DNA of 64,000 nucleotides. Origin: Candidula unifasciata (Eukaryota; Mollusca; Gastropoda; Stylommatophora; Geomitridae). The number at the start of each line of letters is the position of its first letter. Position 1 is the first letter of the stretch. The stretch lies in NCBI GenBank assembly GCA_905116865.2, contig CAJHNH020001147.1, forward strand, positions 36,001 to 100,000, in the 5' to 3' direction. The position numbers were made by a program, and so were the translations under genes. The notes beneath the pieces are model-generated. The model saw nothing but the letters and a program-made list of their open reading frames with translations, was not told where the DNA came from and did no database searches. Positions 20,819 to 32,464 of the stretch are shown piece after piece.

Positions 20819-21350
20819 TAAAAAGCCGTCTAAAAAGTGACATTACCCCTTTAAAATTACATACATTACCTTGTGAAAAAGTAACATTACCCCTCGCCCC
20901 GTACCCAGTCGTCTCCCTTGCACAGAACTCAACAAGCTGCAACATTGTTATTTATGTGAGGTTCACAGAGTCGAGATGGCTTCCCTCTCACCGCCACATT
21001 GGTTGTCAGCTGGGGTCGGGGGGTCGGGTGGATCTGCAGTCTGTCATCACGAAACATGATGGAGTGGCTGAAATGTGCGGGGTCGATTACGCGGGTCGCT
21101 GGAAGTTAGAATGGGGTAAAAATTTGCAGCTTGACACGAAATCTGGCAATAAACTTTCTCTACATTTTTCTCTGATCTCCATTTCTAGTGCTCATGACTA
21201 TTTCTTTATTTCCAGCTTTCCTTCCTTTCTTCCCAGCATTTTTTTTTGGTGTGGCCTGCCTGCCAATGTTGCTATTTTACACCTTCATGTTCTATACTTA
21301 CCTGTCGACCTACCTAGCTGACTTATGACCCATCTGTCTGCCCATACAGG
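20819..21350. other. No gene recognised
   Basis: Imperfect repeats of an ACATTACC word at 20840-20900, then unique sequence. The 121-codon frame at 20956-21321 has no motif. Confidence 0.45.
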
Positions 21351-21353
21351 TAC

Positions 21354-21492
21354 GAGTCATCCACTAAACGAAACAGTCAGACTGTACATCTGACCCACTA
21401 AACGAACCAGTCAGACTGTACATCCAAGTACATCTGACCCACTAAACGAACCAGTCAGACTGTACATCCAAGTACATCTGATCCACTAAACC
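21354..21492. repeat. 44-bp minisatellite, about 3 copies
   Basis: Unit contains CCACTAAACGAACCAGTCAG, ACTGTACATCCAAGTACATC and TGA; carries the short hairpin CAGTCAGACTG. Confidence 0.9.
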
Positions 21493-21514
21493 GTCACTCT
21501 GTCTCTATTTACCC

Positions 21515-21792
21515 CAAAATTCCTCTTTTCTCCTTCCACTCTCCTTCCACTCTCCTCTCTCCTTCCACCCTCCTAATCTCTCCTTCCACCCTTCTCTTAT
21601 TTCCTTCCACCCTCCTGTTATTTCCTTCCACCTTCCTGTTATTTCCTTCCACCCTCCTGTTCTCTCCCTCCACCCTCCTGTTCTCTCCCTCCATCATCAT
21701 GTTCTCTCCTTCCACCCTCCTCTTCTCTCCTTTCCACCCTCATTATCTCTCCTGCCCTCCTTCTGTCTCTCCTTCCGCCCTTCCAAACCACA
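21515..21792. repeat. CT-rich polypyrimidine minisatellite
   Basis: Variants of CTTCCACCCTCCTGTTATTT and CTCTCCTTCCACCC repeated about a dozen times with length drift. Minus-strand frames of Glu/Gly/Arg repeats are artefacts. Confidence 0.9.
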
Positions 21793-22013
21793 CGTCTCCT
21801 GTTTGCTCCATAAACAATGAAACTCATCAACAGAGGAATCTACCTGCGCTTTCTCGCTCCTACCTGTGCTTACCTGTCTCCTGCCACCCGTCTTGCTGTG
21901 ACCTACAGAAGCCGGCAGAAGTTGCAAAGGTCCCGGGATGAAAGGAGCAACAAACTTGCAGGTACCTGTCTCTTCATTAAATGCTTTCCGGGTCAGGCAT
22001 TAGAGGTTAATAG

Positions 22014-22108
22014 CTGTCATCGTGATATCATTATTATCATCATTATCATCTTCATGTCGTCATCACTATCATTATCATTATCGTCTTCATTATCGTCATC
22101 ATGCTGCT
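22014..22108. repeat. Imperfect (ATC)n/(ATT)n tract
   Basis: ATCATT, ATCATC and GTCATC units for ~90 bp. Confidence 0.85.
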
Positions 22109-22229
22109 CCCCAGTCGCATTGATGAGGTGAGGTATTTATCTGTCTGTCTGCCTGTCGGTGCCTTGCTGTCTGCCTGCGTCTGTCTATCCGTGCCTCATC
22201 TTACCCTTCCACCCCGTCCCTTTCCGCTG

Positions 22230-22308
22230 TCATATATATACCGTATTTTGCCAAGTATAAGGCGATCCCGTGGACAGACGCACCTTGATTCTGGGCCCCG
22301 AAATTTGG
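22230..22308 (+). mobile_element. Solo terminus of the inverted-end transposon seen at 2.26 kb
   Basis: ACCGTATTTTGCCAAGTATA, AGGCGATCCCGTGGACAGAC and GCACCTTGATTCTGGG align with the left end at 2260. No matching right end was found within the next 700 bp. Confidence 0.55.
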
Positions 22309-22985
22309 TGAACAATATTATGATTAAATAAAGTAAGGCTGTGGCAGATCAACACCTTATTCCCACTGTCAGGGGCAACCCGTGGCACCTTCGCCTACGC
22401 CAAATGACAAGAACTTTTAACTCGAAACTGTTGCCCCTCGATTTGTTTCCTAGACCAGTTACGGCCAGAGATAAGGTTCTTTCTCTCCATCGCAACTACT
22501 GTTAGCTATTGCATATCCTATCATGTAGTGATATGGAAGTATATGGTTTTGCTACCCGGCTACTGGGCTGAGTGCATGGCACGACCATCCGAGCTGTGCA
22601 TTCCATCGGGAGTGCCTTTCTGCTGTGGCTAGCCTGGTTGTTTGTTATCAAATGCAGATTCAGAGAATGACGAGTGACCTGTTGCCCCAGACCTAGCGAT
22701 ATGTGATATTGTGCATGCATGTACTGATTGTCTCACACTGCTATTAACAATAATTGAAGCATACCCCCGCCATTTTACCGTTGACAAAATAGCCTCGTGC
22801 CTCAAATAGAACCAGATTAAGTCCCATCAAGAACTCGGTGTCTACTTAACAGGATCCAACTAGGCGGCAGTATACCAGTGCCGTTTTCTGGGCTGTTACA
22901 CGAGGCCTTTAGCAGTGCCCATCCTTGTGACGTGTACAGATTAGGCAAGGGCAGTAAAGGACCCTTTTCAGTGCCACTGACGTAT
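22309..22985. other. No gene recognised
   Basis: Unique-looking sequence; a 72-codon minus frame without motif. Confidence 0.45.
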
Positions 22986-22989
22986 GCGT

Positions 22990-23150
22990 CCTAAAAACGC
23001 TGGACAAACGTTTACCTGGTATTCAATGCAGACCGGGCTATTTTGGGAGCCAGGGTCACTTTTGGCACAAAAATCCGCCGCCATGGTGTTTGAACCCTAG
23101 AGCTTCTAGCGGACAGGCAAGCGTGTAGCAGCCAAGCCAGTATCCTCGAG
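22990..23150 (-). mobile_element. tRNA-derived SINE, family E, copy E3
   Basis: On the minus strand: a head with TGGCTGCTACACGC, B box GGGTTCAAACACC (plus 23086-23098), then AGTGACCCTGGCTCCC, GCATTGAATACCAGG and TAAACG. The GAATACCAGG core and TGACC.TG.CTCCC block match E1. Truncated at its 3' side. Confidence 0.72.
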
Positions 23151-24035
23151 GATCACGTGATCAGCAGAAAAACGACTTAGGGGTTGTGATTATAGTTTTA
23201 TAATGCCGACAGCCGTAGATTTGAAGTCAGCTGGAAGCGATTAGTTGGACGACCGCTTCATTAGTGCCTGAACAGGGTCATGAGCACCAACCGTACAAAG
23301 TGCAATACATGTTGAATATTATTGAACGATGAATCAAGAATAGACACCACTGCACTCCGGACATTCCCATAATTGACCCGGCCCCCTCTTCAGCGGCAAG
23401 CGTACATTTCCAGTTCTGATGGTACCAGTAACACTCTGACTGTGTAACCGTCTCGCCCAATCCATTGACTCTTGAACGTCGGCCGGATCGCCTGATCACG
23501 CCTTGCAGCTCCCTTCTCCTCAGACCTCGACGATGTGTCATTCGATCCTAAAGGACGCTGACAACATTTAGCCCCCCGTGCATCAGTATATCACCAACTG
23601 GGTGCAGAACCAATCAGTCTCTCCATATATTCATTTCCCAACACACTGGCATTGCGTGGAGAAAATATCCAAAGAGCGGTAACTACCCGGAGCCTCTGAA
23701 GCTATGCTTGCCACTCAGCAAGGAGCATGCCTGTTCCAACCTTTCTCACCATGGTCTGTGGGTCAGTTAGCAACTACGACATGTGTACAGAGATGAAAGA
23801 CTGCAGTGACCGCCTCCACCTCCATTCTTCTTCATCATTGGTTCAACGTGTGAGTCTGCAGGCCCCGCTGTCCAGTCCTTCACTCACGGTGTATGTGACT
23901 AGAACCCAGACAAGTCACAGTGCTGTGACAAACTACTAAACGTAAAGTGACAAATAACAAATTATTCGTTAGAGTGCCTAGTTCTGAAGTAGATCTACAG
24001 CTCAGATAGATCTACATCAAATGAGCCAGTTTCTT
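23151..24035. other. No gene recognised
   Basis: The word TCCTAAAGGACGC at 23548-23560 resembles the terminal hairpin of families B and H, but no element body could be matched upstream. Confidence 0.45.
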
Positions 24036-24039
24036 GGGG

Positions 24040-24061
24040 TTGGGGGGGGGGGGGGGGGGGA
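24040..24061. repeat. Poly-G run
   Basis: About 20 consecutive G. Confidence 0.95.
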
Positions 24062-24177
24062 GGATTGCTCCAGAACTTGGAGCAGAGCTCATGTGTGCCC
24101 TTCCTCTCTAGTACCGAGATCTGCCCCTGCATTTCTCGAGATGCATAGAGTTAATTCGTCACACAGAGCTATTTAGA

Positions 24178-24378
24178 CTACATTTTGTTCACGGTTAGAC
24201 TACACACGTACACGGCCAGACTACACATTTACACGGTCGGAGTACACACGTAGGCGGCCAGAGTACACATTTACACGGTCGGAGTACACACGTAGGCGAC
24301 CAGAGTACACATGTACACGGTCGGAGTACACACGTAGGCGGCTAGACTACACATGTACACGGCCAGAGTACACTTGAA
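24178..24378. repeat. ~42-bp minisatellite, about 5 copies
   Basis: Alternating half-units GTCGGAGTACACACGTAGGC and GGCCAGAGTACACATTTACAC; each is ~21 bp, so the array is a 21-bp ancestor organised as a dimer. Confidence 0.92.
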
Positions 24379-25215
24379 GGCAGCCACAGGACACAGTTAC
24401 AACCAAAACCAGACGGCCAAATACGACGGACGCTGCAGGTGAAACATTGAATCTAAAGCTGCGGCTGGCAGAAACGTCTGAAAGAAGTCTTTGGTGTCAC
24501 GGTATTATATGGCTGCAGACGCCGCTTCAGATCATGTCAGGATGTTTGTTATCTGCCTGCATTTTATTTGCACGAACGATTTTGAATTGCAGGGTGTCCA
24601 TTGATATTCCAATTAGGACCTCTCTTTACCGGGTTTAAAAAGAAATCGTCGTCAGGTAGAAGGGTTTGTGTGTGAAGACACGAGGAAATTATTGTCTGGT
24701 GTTTTGTGTAAGGAAATGCAGATTGTAGGAGAATCTGCCAAGGCTATAGAATGATAGATATATTCCCTGGTATTCGTTGGTTGAAGATGAAAAACATGGT
24801 AAAAAACTAAAACGGTTGTCATCATCATCATCCTTAACACCAACATCATCATGTGGCAGATACTTTGCAGAACCACCCAGCGCACATCTTGTATGCTCTC
24901 CGTGCAAACGCCAGGTGTTAGATTTTCACGACATCAGTGACAACTGAAATGGAGTGACCCAAAACCTGTTTTTCTAGTAAACAAATTCCAGGAGCGTTTA
25001 AAGAAGTTATTAGGTCATTACAATAAATGTGGATAAACAAGTTTCGGTTGACATAGGAACCGGAGCAGCGGGGCTCTCGAATGTCCCATAGGTCGTGGGT
25101 TTACATCTCCAATTAGAGCACGTTCTAACGTTTGTAATTAAGACTTAGATTTCCTTGATAATCTTCACCTCTCCCCCCCCCCCACCACAACAATGATGTA
25201 TCAATACACCACTAT
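24379..25215. other. No gene recognised
   Basis: Includes an imperfect (ATC)n tract at 24817-24855 and a C run near 25172. Overlapping short frames on both strands lack motifs. Confidence 0.45.
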
Positions 25216-25314
25216 GTGCCAGGAATTGGACTAAAAGGCCACAATGCTAGATGGGCCTGCGTGCCCACTTCTTACTCCTTTAAAAATAAAGTTTGTTTGC
25301 TCGTTCGTTCCGTC
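25216..25314 (+). mobile_element. Family D retroposon 3' end, copy D1
   Basis: GGGCCTGCGTGCCCA, CCTTTAAAAATAAAGTTTGT and a TTCG/GTTC tail are shared with 44.23-44.34 kb. The AATAAA-like word before a tetranucleotide tail suggests a polyadenylated-style retroposon end. Confidence 0.7.
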
Positions 25315-25341
25315 ATGGTGACGTTTATTTTCCTAACTAAC

Positions 25342-26155
25342 CCGGACATTCACTATCACGGACATCCACTGACCCGGACATTCACCGACCCGGACATTCA
25401 CCGACCCGGACACCCATCGACCCAGACATCCACTGACCCGGACATTCACCGACCCTGACGTCTACCGACCCGGACACCCATCGACCCAGACATCCACTGA
25501 CCCGGACATTCACCGACCCGGACATTCACCGACTCTGACTTCTACCGACCCGGACACCCATCGACCCAGTCATCCACTGACCCGGACACCCATCGACCCA
25601 GGCATCCACTGACCCGGACACCCATCGACCCAGACACCCATCGACCCAGACATCCACCGACCCGGACATCCACCGACCCGGACATCCACTGACCCGGACA
25701 TCCACTGACCCAGACATCCACTGACCCGGACATCCACTGACCCGGACACCCAGCGACCCGGACATCCACCGACCCTGACTTCTACCGACCCGGACATCCA
25801 CTGACCCGGACATCCACTGACCCGGACACCCAGAGACCCGGACATCCACCGACCCTGACTTCTACCGACCCTGACATCCACCGACCCTGACTTCTACCGA
25901 CCCGGACACCCATCGACCCGGACATCCACTGACCCAGACATCCACTGACCCGGACATCCACTGACCCGGACACCCACCGACCCGGACATCCACTGACCCG
26001 GACATCCACTGACCCGGACACCCATCGACCCAGACATCCACCGACCCGGACATCCACTGACCCGGACATCCACTGACCCAGACATCCACTGACCCGGACA
26101 TCCACCGACCCAGGCATCCACTGACCCGGACATCCATCGACCCAGGCATCCACTT
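25342..26155. repeat. 16-bp minisatellite, about 50 copies
   Basis: Unit GACCCGGACATCCACT and variants (ATTCACC, ACCCATC, CTTCTACC). The 16-bp period is not a multiple of three, so each frame rotates through three readings and long minus-strand Gly/Val/Ser frames arise without selection. Confidence 0.96.
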
Positions 26156-26436
26156 GTGTGTACAGCCAGGAGTGAGCAGATGGTCTGGCCGAATCTCTAC
26201 ACTCAGGGAAAAGACAAGGCTGACTTAAAATAAAAATTCTTTGTACATGAATTTATTTGTACATTTCATATTATTTCATGCGTTTTATAATATGTATTTA
26301 CTATTCAGTAGTATATTATCATTTTTCTGTTCTGAAACTAGGATTAGTTCGGATTTAAAGGCCCCCCCCCCCACACACACATGTCCTCTGTATATTGTGT
26401 GTGCAAATGCTTGTTTTATGATTGGCTAATTGCTCC

Positions 26437-26857
26437 AGCCGTCAGTGCAGTTGGGTGCGAGCCCGTCAGTGCAGTTGGGTGCGAGCCTGTCAGTGCAGTT
26501 GGGTGCGAGCCTGTCAGTGCAGTTGGGTGCGAGCCTGTCAGTGCAGTTGGGTGCGAGCCTGTCAGTGCAGTTGGGTGCGAGCCTGTCAGTGCAGTTGGGT
26601 GCGAGCCTGTCAGTGCAGTTGGGTGCGAGCCTGTCAGTGCAGTTGGGTGCGAGCCTGTCAGTGCAGTTGGGTGCGAGCCTGTCAGTGCAGTTGGGTGCGA
26701 GCCTGTCAGTGCAGTTGGGTGCGAGCCTGTCAGTGCAGTTGGGTGCGAGCCTGTCAGTGCAGTTGGGTGCGAGCCTGTCAGTGCAGTTGGGTGCGAGCCT
26801 GTCAGTGCAGTTGGGTGCGAGCCTGTCAGTGCAGTTGGGTGCGAGCCTGTCAGTGAC
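26437..26857. repeat. 24-bp minisatellite, about 17 near-identical copies
   Basis: Unit begins GTCAGTGCAGTTGGGTGCGA and ends GCCT. Only the first copy differs (C for T). The unit has no stop in any plus frame and is divisible by three. The plus frame 26381-26947 therefore reads SAVGCEPV repeated 17 times inside a 188-codon open frame. No start context, splice site or family supports a gene. Homogeneity points to recent expansion. Confidence 0.97.
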
Positions 26858-27180
26858 GGCTGCCTTATGTATTTACTTCAGGTGTGCAAGCTTCTAATAT
26901 TTACTTGGGCAGATATTTTTTACGTTATTCTTCAAATGGGAAAGTAAAGGACACCGGCACAGAAACAGAATAATTATGGAGTGGCCATTTTGCTCTGAAG
27001 TTTCAACATAGACTAATGACTAGTTGATAGGCACGATCGGAACAGTTGTTTGTGTGATTTCTTTCATTTCCACACAGTGAGCCTCGTAGTCATAGTTTGT
27101 GTTGTGTTGCATCAGCTCAGGCGGTCCCTGTACGGGCTCCAGGGTTCCATTGTGGGGCAAACAAGAACAGACCCACACGT
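26858..27180. other. No gene recognised
   Basis: Unique sequence between a minisatellite and family C copy C5. Confidence 0.5.
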
Positions 27181-27401
27181 CCCCAACAAGCATGTCATAG
27201 GAGTCGACTAATATGAAGCATTCTTCGGAGTGGGGAATGCATTTGCGCGAAGGGCAAGGAACCAGCAGTTTGCATACTAATAAGAGAGATCGGTAAAACG
27301 GATGTGTGCGCAAAACTCTTGGTTTTGGAATAAAACTAAAGTCCAGAAGGGAAGGAACAAAAGAAGCTTTCGATCGCCGTTTATACAGCCGGTAAATGCG
27401 A
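27181..27401 (+). mobile_element. Family C, copy C5
   Basis: CCCCAACAAGCATGTCATAG, GAGTCGACTAATATG, GGCAAGGAACCAGCAGTTTG, AACGGATGTGTGCGCAAAAC, AAAACTAAAGTCCAGAAGGG and GGTAAATGCG appear in order, then (AAG)n. Full-length-looking copy with the tail on the same strand. Confidence 0.88.
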
Positions 27402-27541
27402 AGAAGAAGAGAAGAAGAAGAAGACAAAGAAGACGAAGAAGAAGAAGACAAAGAAGACGAAGAAGAAGAAGACAAAGAAGACGAAGAAGACGAAGAAGAA
27501 GAAGAAGAAGAAGAAGAAGAAGAAGAAGAAGAAGAAGAAGA
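27402..27541. repeat. (GAA)n/(GAC)n tail microsatellite of C5
   Basis: GAAGAAGAA blocks punctuated by AAGACAAAGAAGAC; begins exactly at the 3' end of C5. Arg-rich and Glu-rich frames are artefacts. Confidence 0.95.
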
Positions 27542-28384
27542 GATTAAATTGTGTACAGTCATAAAATTAATGGCGTGTTTAAATATCTTGAATCCATTGA
27601 TGTTGATAGCTACATGAAGTTGTTGCCCCTCTTGTCTGTCCGTGTTTGCACATCGCACTGTCATCACCACCGGTGTGTCCCAACATTCACAAACAGCCAT
27701 ATCCTAACCCAAATCCTCCAGGCTCCCGCTCTTCGGAGTTTGTTTATACCACATCTAGCTGCCTCCTCCGGAATATCACAACCAGCGACCTTCCCTCTCT
27801 CACCGACTTGCTTGAACTCACAAACTCACAGCTGCCGTCACTCCTCGCTTTCACACAACTCTCGGAGCTTTCCTCTTGTTTATCGAAAAAACGTCGAGTC
27901 CACAGAGGTATTATAAAAAGTGAGCCGGATCAGCGGTGACGACACAAATATGTCCAAAGGGCACAAACCAGGAAGAAACAACCAGAACTTGGCTGTTTCT
28001 CTCTCTCTGTGTTGGAGCGGTGATGTTTCTCTCGATTACTACGAAGTCGACTTTGATGAATGGCTCATACAATCCAAAAAGAAAGGGATGGGGTTGTTGT
28101 ACGCAAAGAAAACATCAATCCTCCGAGGTTGGCTTTGGCGATCATGTCTCCCTGTTTCTCCTTGTGGGTCTGTCCTCTTTATTGTTTGTAATTTTAGGAA
28201 CCTATTTTGGCTTATTGCAAACCTTCTTCAGGGCATACTCTTTAGATGTGCCAACAAGGTAGAGCTGACCGCTACATCTTTAAATATATTCAGTAGTGTT
28301 GAGGTTTGAATGTGTACAGGGGCAGGAAGTTGCAAGGGTCAAAAGTATTCCTTCTTCTTAAGCCCGTATTCGTGGTTTGATCAT
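27542..28384. other. No gene recognised
   Basis: Overlapping plus frames of 97-129 codons (27551-28309) in different registers, with no recognisable domain. One has a hydrophobic stretch near its C-terminus, but the competing frames cover the same DNA. A host exon cannot be excluded. Confidence 0.4.
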
Positions 28385-29389
28385 GCAGTCATACCTCGAG
28401 TCGCGACCTTTATTAGTTCTTTGTTTCTGTTCGCGAAAGGAAATGTTCCAGAAACATATTTTGTTGTTGTTGACTTTTTAAATGGATTTCCTGTGACAAA
28501 AATATAGAACATAAAATATACAGTATAACTTTACTGTGGCTTATAGTTGCTGGTACAGGTAGACGCTAGTTGCTGGCACAGGTAGATGCTAGTTGCTGGC
28601 ACAGGTAGATGCAAGTTGCTGGCACAGGTAGATGGTAGTTGCTGGTACAGGTAGACGCTAGTTGCTGGCACAGGTAGATGCTGGTTGCTGGCACAGGTAG
28701 ACGCTAGTTGCTGGCACAGGTAGATGCTAGTTGCTGGCACAGGTAGATGCTAGTTGCTGGCACAGGTAGATGCTAGTTGCTGGCACAGGTAGATGCAAGT
28801 TGCTGGCACAGGTAGATGCAAGTTGCTGGCACAGGTAGATGGTAGTTGCTGGCACAGGTAGATGCTAGTTGCTGGCACAGGTAGATGCTAGTTGCTGGCA
28901 CAGGTAGATGGTTGTGGAGGAGGACAAGGAAGACTTGATTCGAGGCAGAGTCCAATTTTACAATATCGTTTCGCAACTGTGTTGGTATTTCTGGTGTGTT
29001 TTTATGTCCTTATTTGTATCCTGGGAGGTGGTTCCATTGCCGGCACGGTGGTAGGTATTTTCACAAGATAACCATCTATACAAATTTTTCTTTTTCTTTG
29101 TTGGATAATTTTCCGAAAATGGGACTTTACATTGGGATTTGTCCACTGCTCTGTTGGTCACAGTTTTGTCAGGGTGATGCTACTCAATGAAAATCTGTAA
29201 CCAATATGTGTGGGTTCAGGAGGAGAGTGGAGCACTTGTGGTTATTTCCAGTGTAAGATGGAGATAATCTTTAAAAAAAAATCAACATTGTGTGTTCGTG
29301 CGCCGAGGTATTGTTCGTGGATCGAGTCATAATGTGTTCAGAAATTGTGTTCGTGATTGGAGGCATTCGGGACCCGAGATACCACTATA
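28385..29389. mobile_element. ~1-kb DNA transposon-like element with inverted ends, containing a minisatellite
   Basis: The left end CAGTCATACCTCGAGTCGCG is followed by ACC, then TTCGCGAAAGGAAATGTTCC. The right end, reverse complemented, reads TAGTGGTATCTCGGGTCCCG then AATGCC, then CACGAACACAATTTCTGAAC. The two ends are imperfect inverted repeats, and a third terminus of the same type (CAGTGGTACCTCGGTACACG) lies at 56.45 kb. There is no transposase. Superfamily not assigned. Confidence 0.62.
28543..28915. repeat. 23-bp minisatellite, about 16 copies, inside the 28.4-29.4 kb element
   Basis: Unit GTTGCTGGCACAGGTAGATG plus CTA; variants TGGTACAGG, GACGCTA and GATGCAAG. 23 bp is not a multiple of three. 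Confidence 0.96.
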
Positions 29390-29904
29390 ATTGCGCAGTG
29401 TCCGTTTAGAACATAGATATTTCGTATATTTGGCAGACATTCTCATGAACAATCTTCAGTAATCACAACAGGTAGTCTACGCTCTATCTGTGTAGAAAGC
29501 ATCAGCAAGTCGCACTTCACCTCCACCACCTGCGTTTGCAGGACTAAAAGCCAATGCACGGGCCGACGAACTGTCAAGTAATGCACCACTCACGGAAGAG
29601 GCAGGGTTAGATCAGATATCATGGATGCTGTCACTAGGCCCGAGTATAATGACGTATCAATGACGCTAACACGATTACCTGTCCTAGGAGTAGAGCTTGA
29701 TGGTCAACCTCGAGGACTTGATACACGACAGCGTAATCTTCTCATGTGAATAGTCAATAGATGTCCCTTAGAGTGGCTGCTGCATCGGAGGAATGAGCGT
29801 GTGTGAGAATGCTAGTTTGCAGTCACATTCACTGTGATCACATCCTACGTTTTTAGGCGCTTGCTGAGATTTTTTCCTTTCCATGTTTTTTACACTCACA
29901 AGCG
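29390..29904. other. No gene recognised
   Basis: Unique-looking sequence without motif. Confidence 0.45.
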
Positions 29905-29970
29905 TCCTAGTTTGTCGAACTGGTTACAATAGGCTAGGCGTCCTATCCACTACCCCAGGAGGTGGGATCC
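29905..29970 (-). mobile_element. tRNA-like SINE head (unassigned)
   Basis: The minus strand reads CTGGGGTAGTGGATAGGACG, then ~20 bp later CCAGTTCGACAAAC, resembling A and B boxes of a tRNA-derived SINE. No body match in the window. Confidence 0.4.
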
Positions 29971-31055
29971 CTTTCATATTTGAACTCATACCTACCATAC
30001 CGTAGTGGGACTATTCAAGTTGCCAGCTGACGTCATACATACAAGCTAGCACCCTGGACACATTTGGGGAGCGGAGTGGGCGAAGGCTCGACACGAAAGT
30101 TACAGTACGCCTACGGTTAAACGAGAACGCCAAATTCCGAGGCAAAGATCGAGACAGGAAACTGGGGCCGAGGGAAGCCGTTCTCGTGTGCCATTTTCAC
30201 GGACTGTTTCCCACGTGCTTTACAGTCAACCGTTGCCCATCCACCAACCCCTACCCCCTCTGCCCACTAATGTAAACCCTCAGTAAAACAGTAACTGTGC
30301 GCGGTTTCTTTGCCCACCCACGTGTCAAACTTCCCCATGTTGGAGATATTTTCTCTAGCGGGTTTGGTAACACGGGAGAACAAGTGTTTGCTGGAGCGTG
30401 CCTGTGGACGCGGCGAAAGCTTATGTCTCTCTGTCAGACTGCAGAGATGTATGAGAAATTGTTAACACAGCATATGATATTGGTGTTACTGCTGCTCCTG
30501 TTTTGTATGGTGCTGCCATATTTTTATGTTCTTCTACTTGGACAACAACGATCATCTTTCAAATCTTCTCTGTGATTATATCTTGTCATGAAGCCAGTGT
30601 TGTTTATATAATTGCTTGTTGCCTAGCTATTTGAGTCGGGTTCATGCAGTTCTGATAACAGTGTCCAGGTATCTTCCAGAGTCAGTGTTCAGACAGTTCT
30701 CTTGACAATATTAAAACAATCTTTGGCGACCATCTTATGACGGACGACCTTAGCTTCTTAAGAGCTATATAGTGCTTGTTTTACCTTACTGATATACGGA
30801 AGTAAATCATGAACAATTGACCGATTAGTGAACAATTCTTAGCCATTGATATAGATATGGTTCTAGAGACCAAATGGATTTAATTTCCCGGCTTTGTCCG
30901 GGGTAGATAAATACAATGTCCTCTATCTGTTCTTTGTCTCCATCGCTCCCATACGTATATTTATTGACCTGAGATTCCAGCCCGCCCCCTTCTCTAGCGG
31001 TCTCAAATTTTGCGATGAAACTACCGCCCCTCGACGGCTCCAGTGACTCAAAGTT
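29971..31055. other. No gene recognised
   Basis: A 92-codon plus frame at 30297-30575 ends with a hydrophobic segment but has no known motif. Otherwise unique-looking. Confidence 0.4.
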
Positions 31056-31059
31056 AGCG

Positions 31060-31110
31060 TTAAGTTTAACAAACACTGGTCTAGCCACTACGCTATGGCA
31101 GTTCCCATTG
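31060..31110 (-). mobile_element. tRNA A-box-like SINE fragment
   Basis: The minus strand contains CATAGCGTAGTGGCTAGACC, a perfect A-box match (TAGCGTAGTGG), flanked by a plus-strand A run at 31112-31124. The B box is not clear. Confidence 0.3.
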
Positions 31111-31349
31111 CTAAAAAAAAAAAAACGACAGACGGAGGTAATAGCCAAATTTTGTTTTGCCAAACTTATATTTAAAGGGACCTAAAAATAAAGGGACCTA
31201 AAAATGTTTAGGTAGCCAGGAAAATGACTTCGGTGAATGTAACGTTTTAGTGATTGTGGCGTTAATTATCACAAATACGTAGAGACCTTGTTGTAAATAG
31301 CACAGTTGATATCGACATTGCAGCCGGATCTGCAAATTTCAGCCTTGTA

Positions 31350-31563
31350 ATTTCATGTGACGTTGGGAAGGATTTCATGTGACGTTGGGGAGGATTTCAT
31401 GTGACGTTGGGGAGGTTTTCATGTGACGTTGGGGAGGTTTTCATGTGACGTTGGGGAGGATTTCATGTGACGTTTGGGGAGGATTTCATGTGACGTTGGG
31501 GGAGGATTTCATGTGACCTTGGGGGAGGATTTCATATGACGTTGGGGAGGATTTCATGTGACG
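31350..31563. repeat. 22-bp minisatellite, about 9-10 copies
   Basis: Unit GATTTCATGTGACGTTGGGG plus AG, with single-base length variants. Confidence 0.95.
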
Positions 31564-31635
31564 GCTGACAGGCAGACAGACATGGATTTTGTATTATAAA
31601 GGATGGTGGTCCCACTGTTGACACATTAAAAGAGT

Positions 31636-31926
31636 AGTGAAGATGTCTTTACAATAATTGATTCACGAGGGGAATTAATTACCCGCATCAGAAAAAGACA
31701 GTCTACATTTTTTGGTGACATCATGAGAAGGAGACAACTGGTGTACTTCGTGACCATGGGGATGTTGGAGGGTAAGAGAAGCAAAAGGAGACCGAGAGAA
31801 AAGATGCAGGACAGTTTTACAGTGTGTCATGGAAGATCAGCTGTGTCAGAACTGGTTTACACGCAGTACAGGAGAATGGATGTTCTGGAAGATAGGACTA
31901 CCAGTACTAGGCGGCATGGCCTGTAG
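31636..31926 (+). mobile_element. LINE reverse transcriptase C-terminus, 5'-truncated
   Basis: One open frame reads SEDVFTIIDSRGELITRIRK, RQSTFFGDIMRRRQLVYFVT, MGMLEGKRSKRRPREKMQDS and ends at RRHGL with a stop at 31924-31926. Motifs are the standard RT tail: RKRQ..FFGHIMRR, LEGKRSRGRPREK. The open frame covers ~96 codons with no stop, so decay is moderate. Related tails are at 39.2-39.5 kb (plus) and 56.6-57.2 kb (minus). Confidence 0.9.
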
Positions 31927-32459
31927 AAACAAGATCTTATGACAGTTGAAAGGATAGTATCAGAATCTATCCTACAGCCAGCTCCTGGTTCATCATAAAG
32001 TAACTGAAGCCCCTGTGGCTCTTGCAGTGGCTCAAGAGCTAAAAGCGGCGCAGGAGAAGAGATACTTTGGCTTCCGCTTCCGTTTCAAGAAGACTTGATT
32101 GGTCCCGTGATGTTGACAGTTTTAATCTTGATAAAGACGAACGACCGTCGTATACTCCTGTTCTTGGGTAGTGGATTTGACATCTAGCCGTCTCGCACAA
32201 TTGCGGAAGCCTCCTAGAAACTTTGCAAACTCCTCGATCACTAAAATCGAAGATACTGTCTTGTATATCACTCTTCAAAGAAATTATTCGAACTTATAAA
32301 GGTAAAAAATAGTTTCTTATACTTTTCAAGACTTCGTCAACCAAGCGCGCATTTATCAGCGGTTTCTTTGTTTCTAGCAATTTTCTATGTTAAATAGTTT
32401 GCCATTGCTTTATATTTATGCTGTTGTAACATAATTAAGGTAAATGGTCTGGTAGCAAA
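31927..32459. other. No gene recognised
   Basis: A 79-codon minus frame at 32039-32278 lacks motifs. Unique-looking. Confidence 0.45.
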
Positions 32460-32464
32460 TCGCA

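Noticed and set aside
25526..26153. Gly/Val/Ser-rich minus frames
   Set aside because: The 16-bp array rotates through frames and lacks stops; no start or domain.
27302..27547. Arg-rich and Glu-rich frames resembling nuclear proteins
   Set aside because: Translation of the (GAA)n/(GAC)n tail of family C copy C5.
27551..28309. Host gene in overlapping plus frames
   Set aside because: Frames compete in different registers with no recognised domain or splice pattern.
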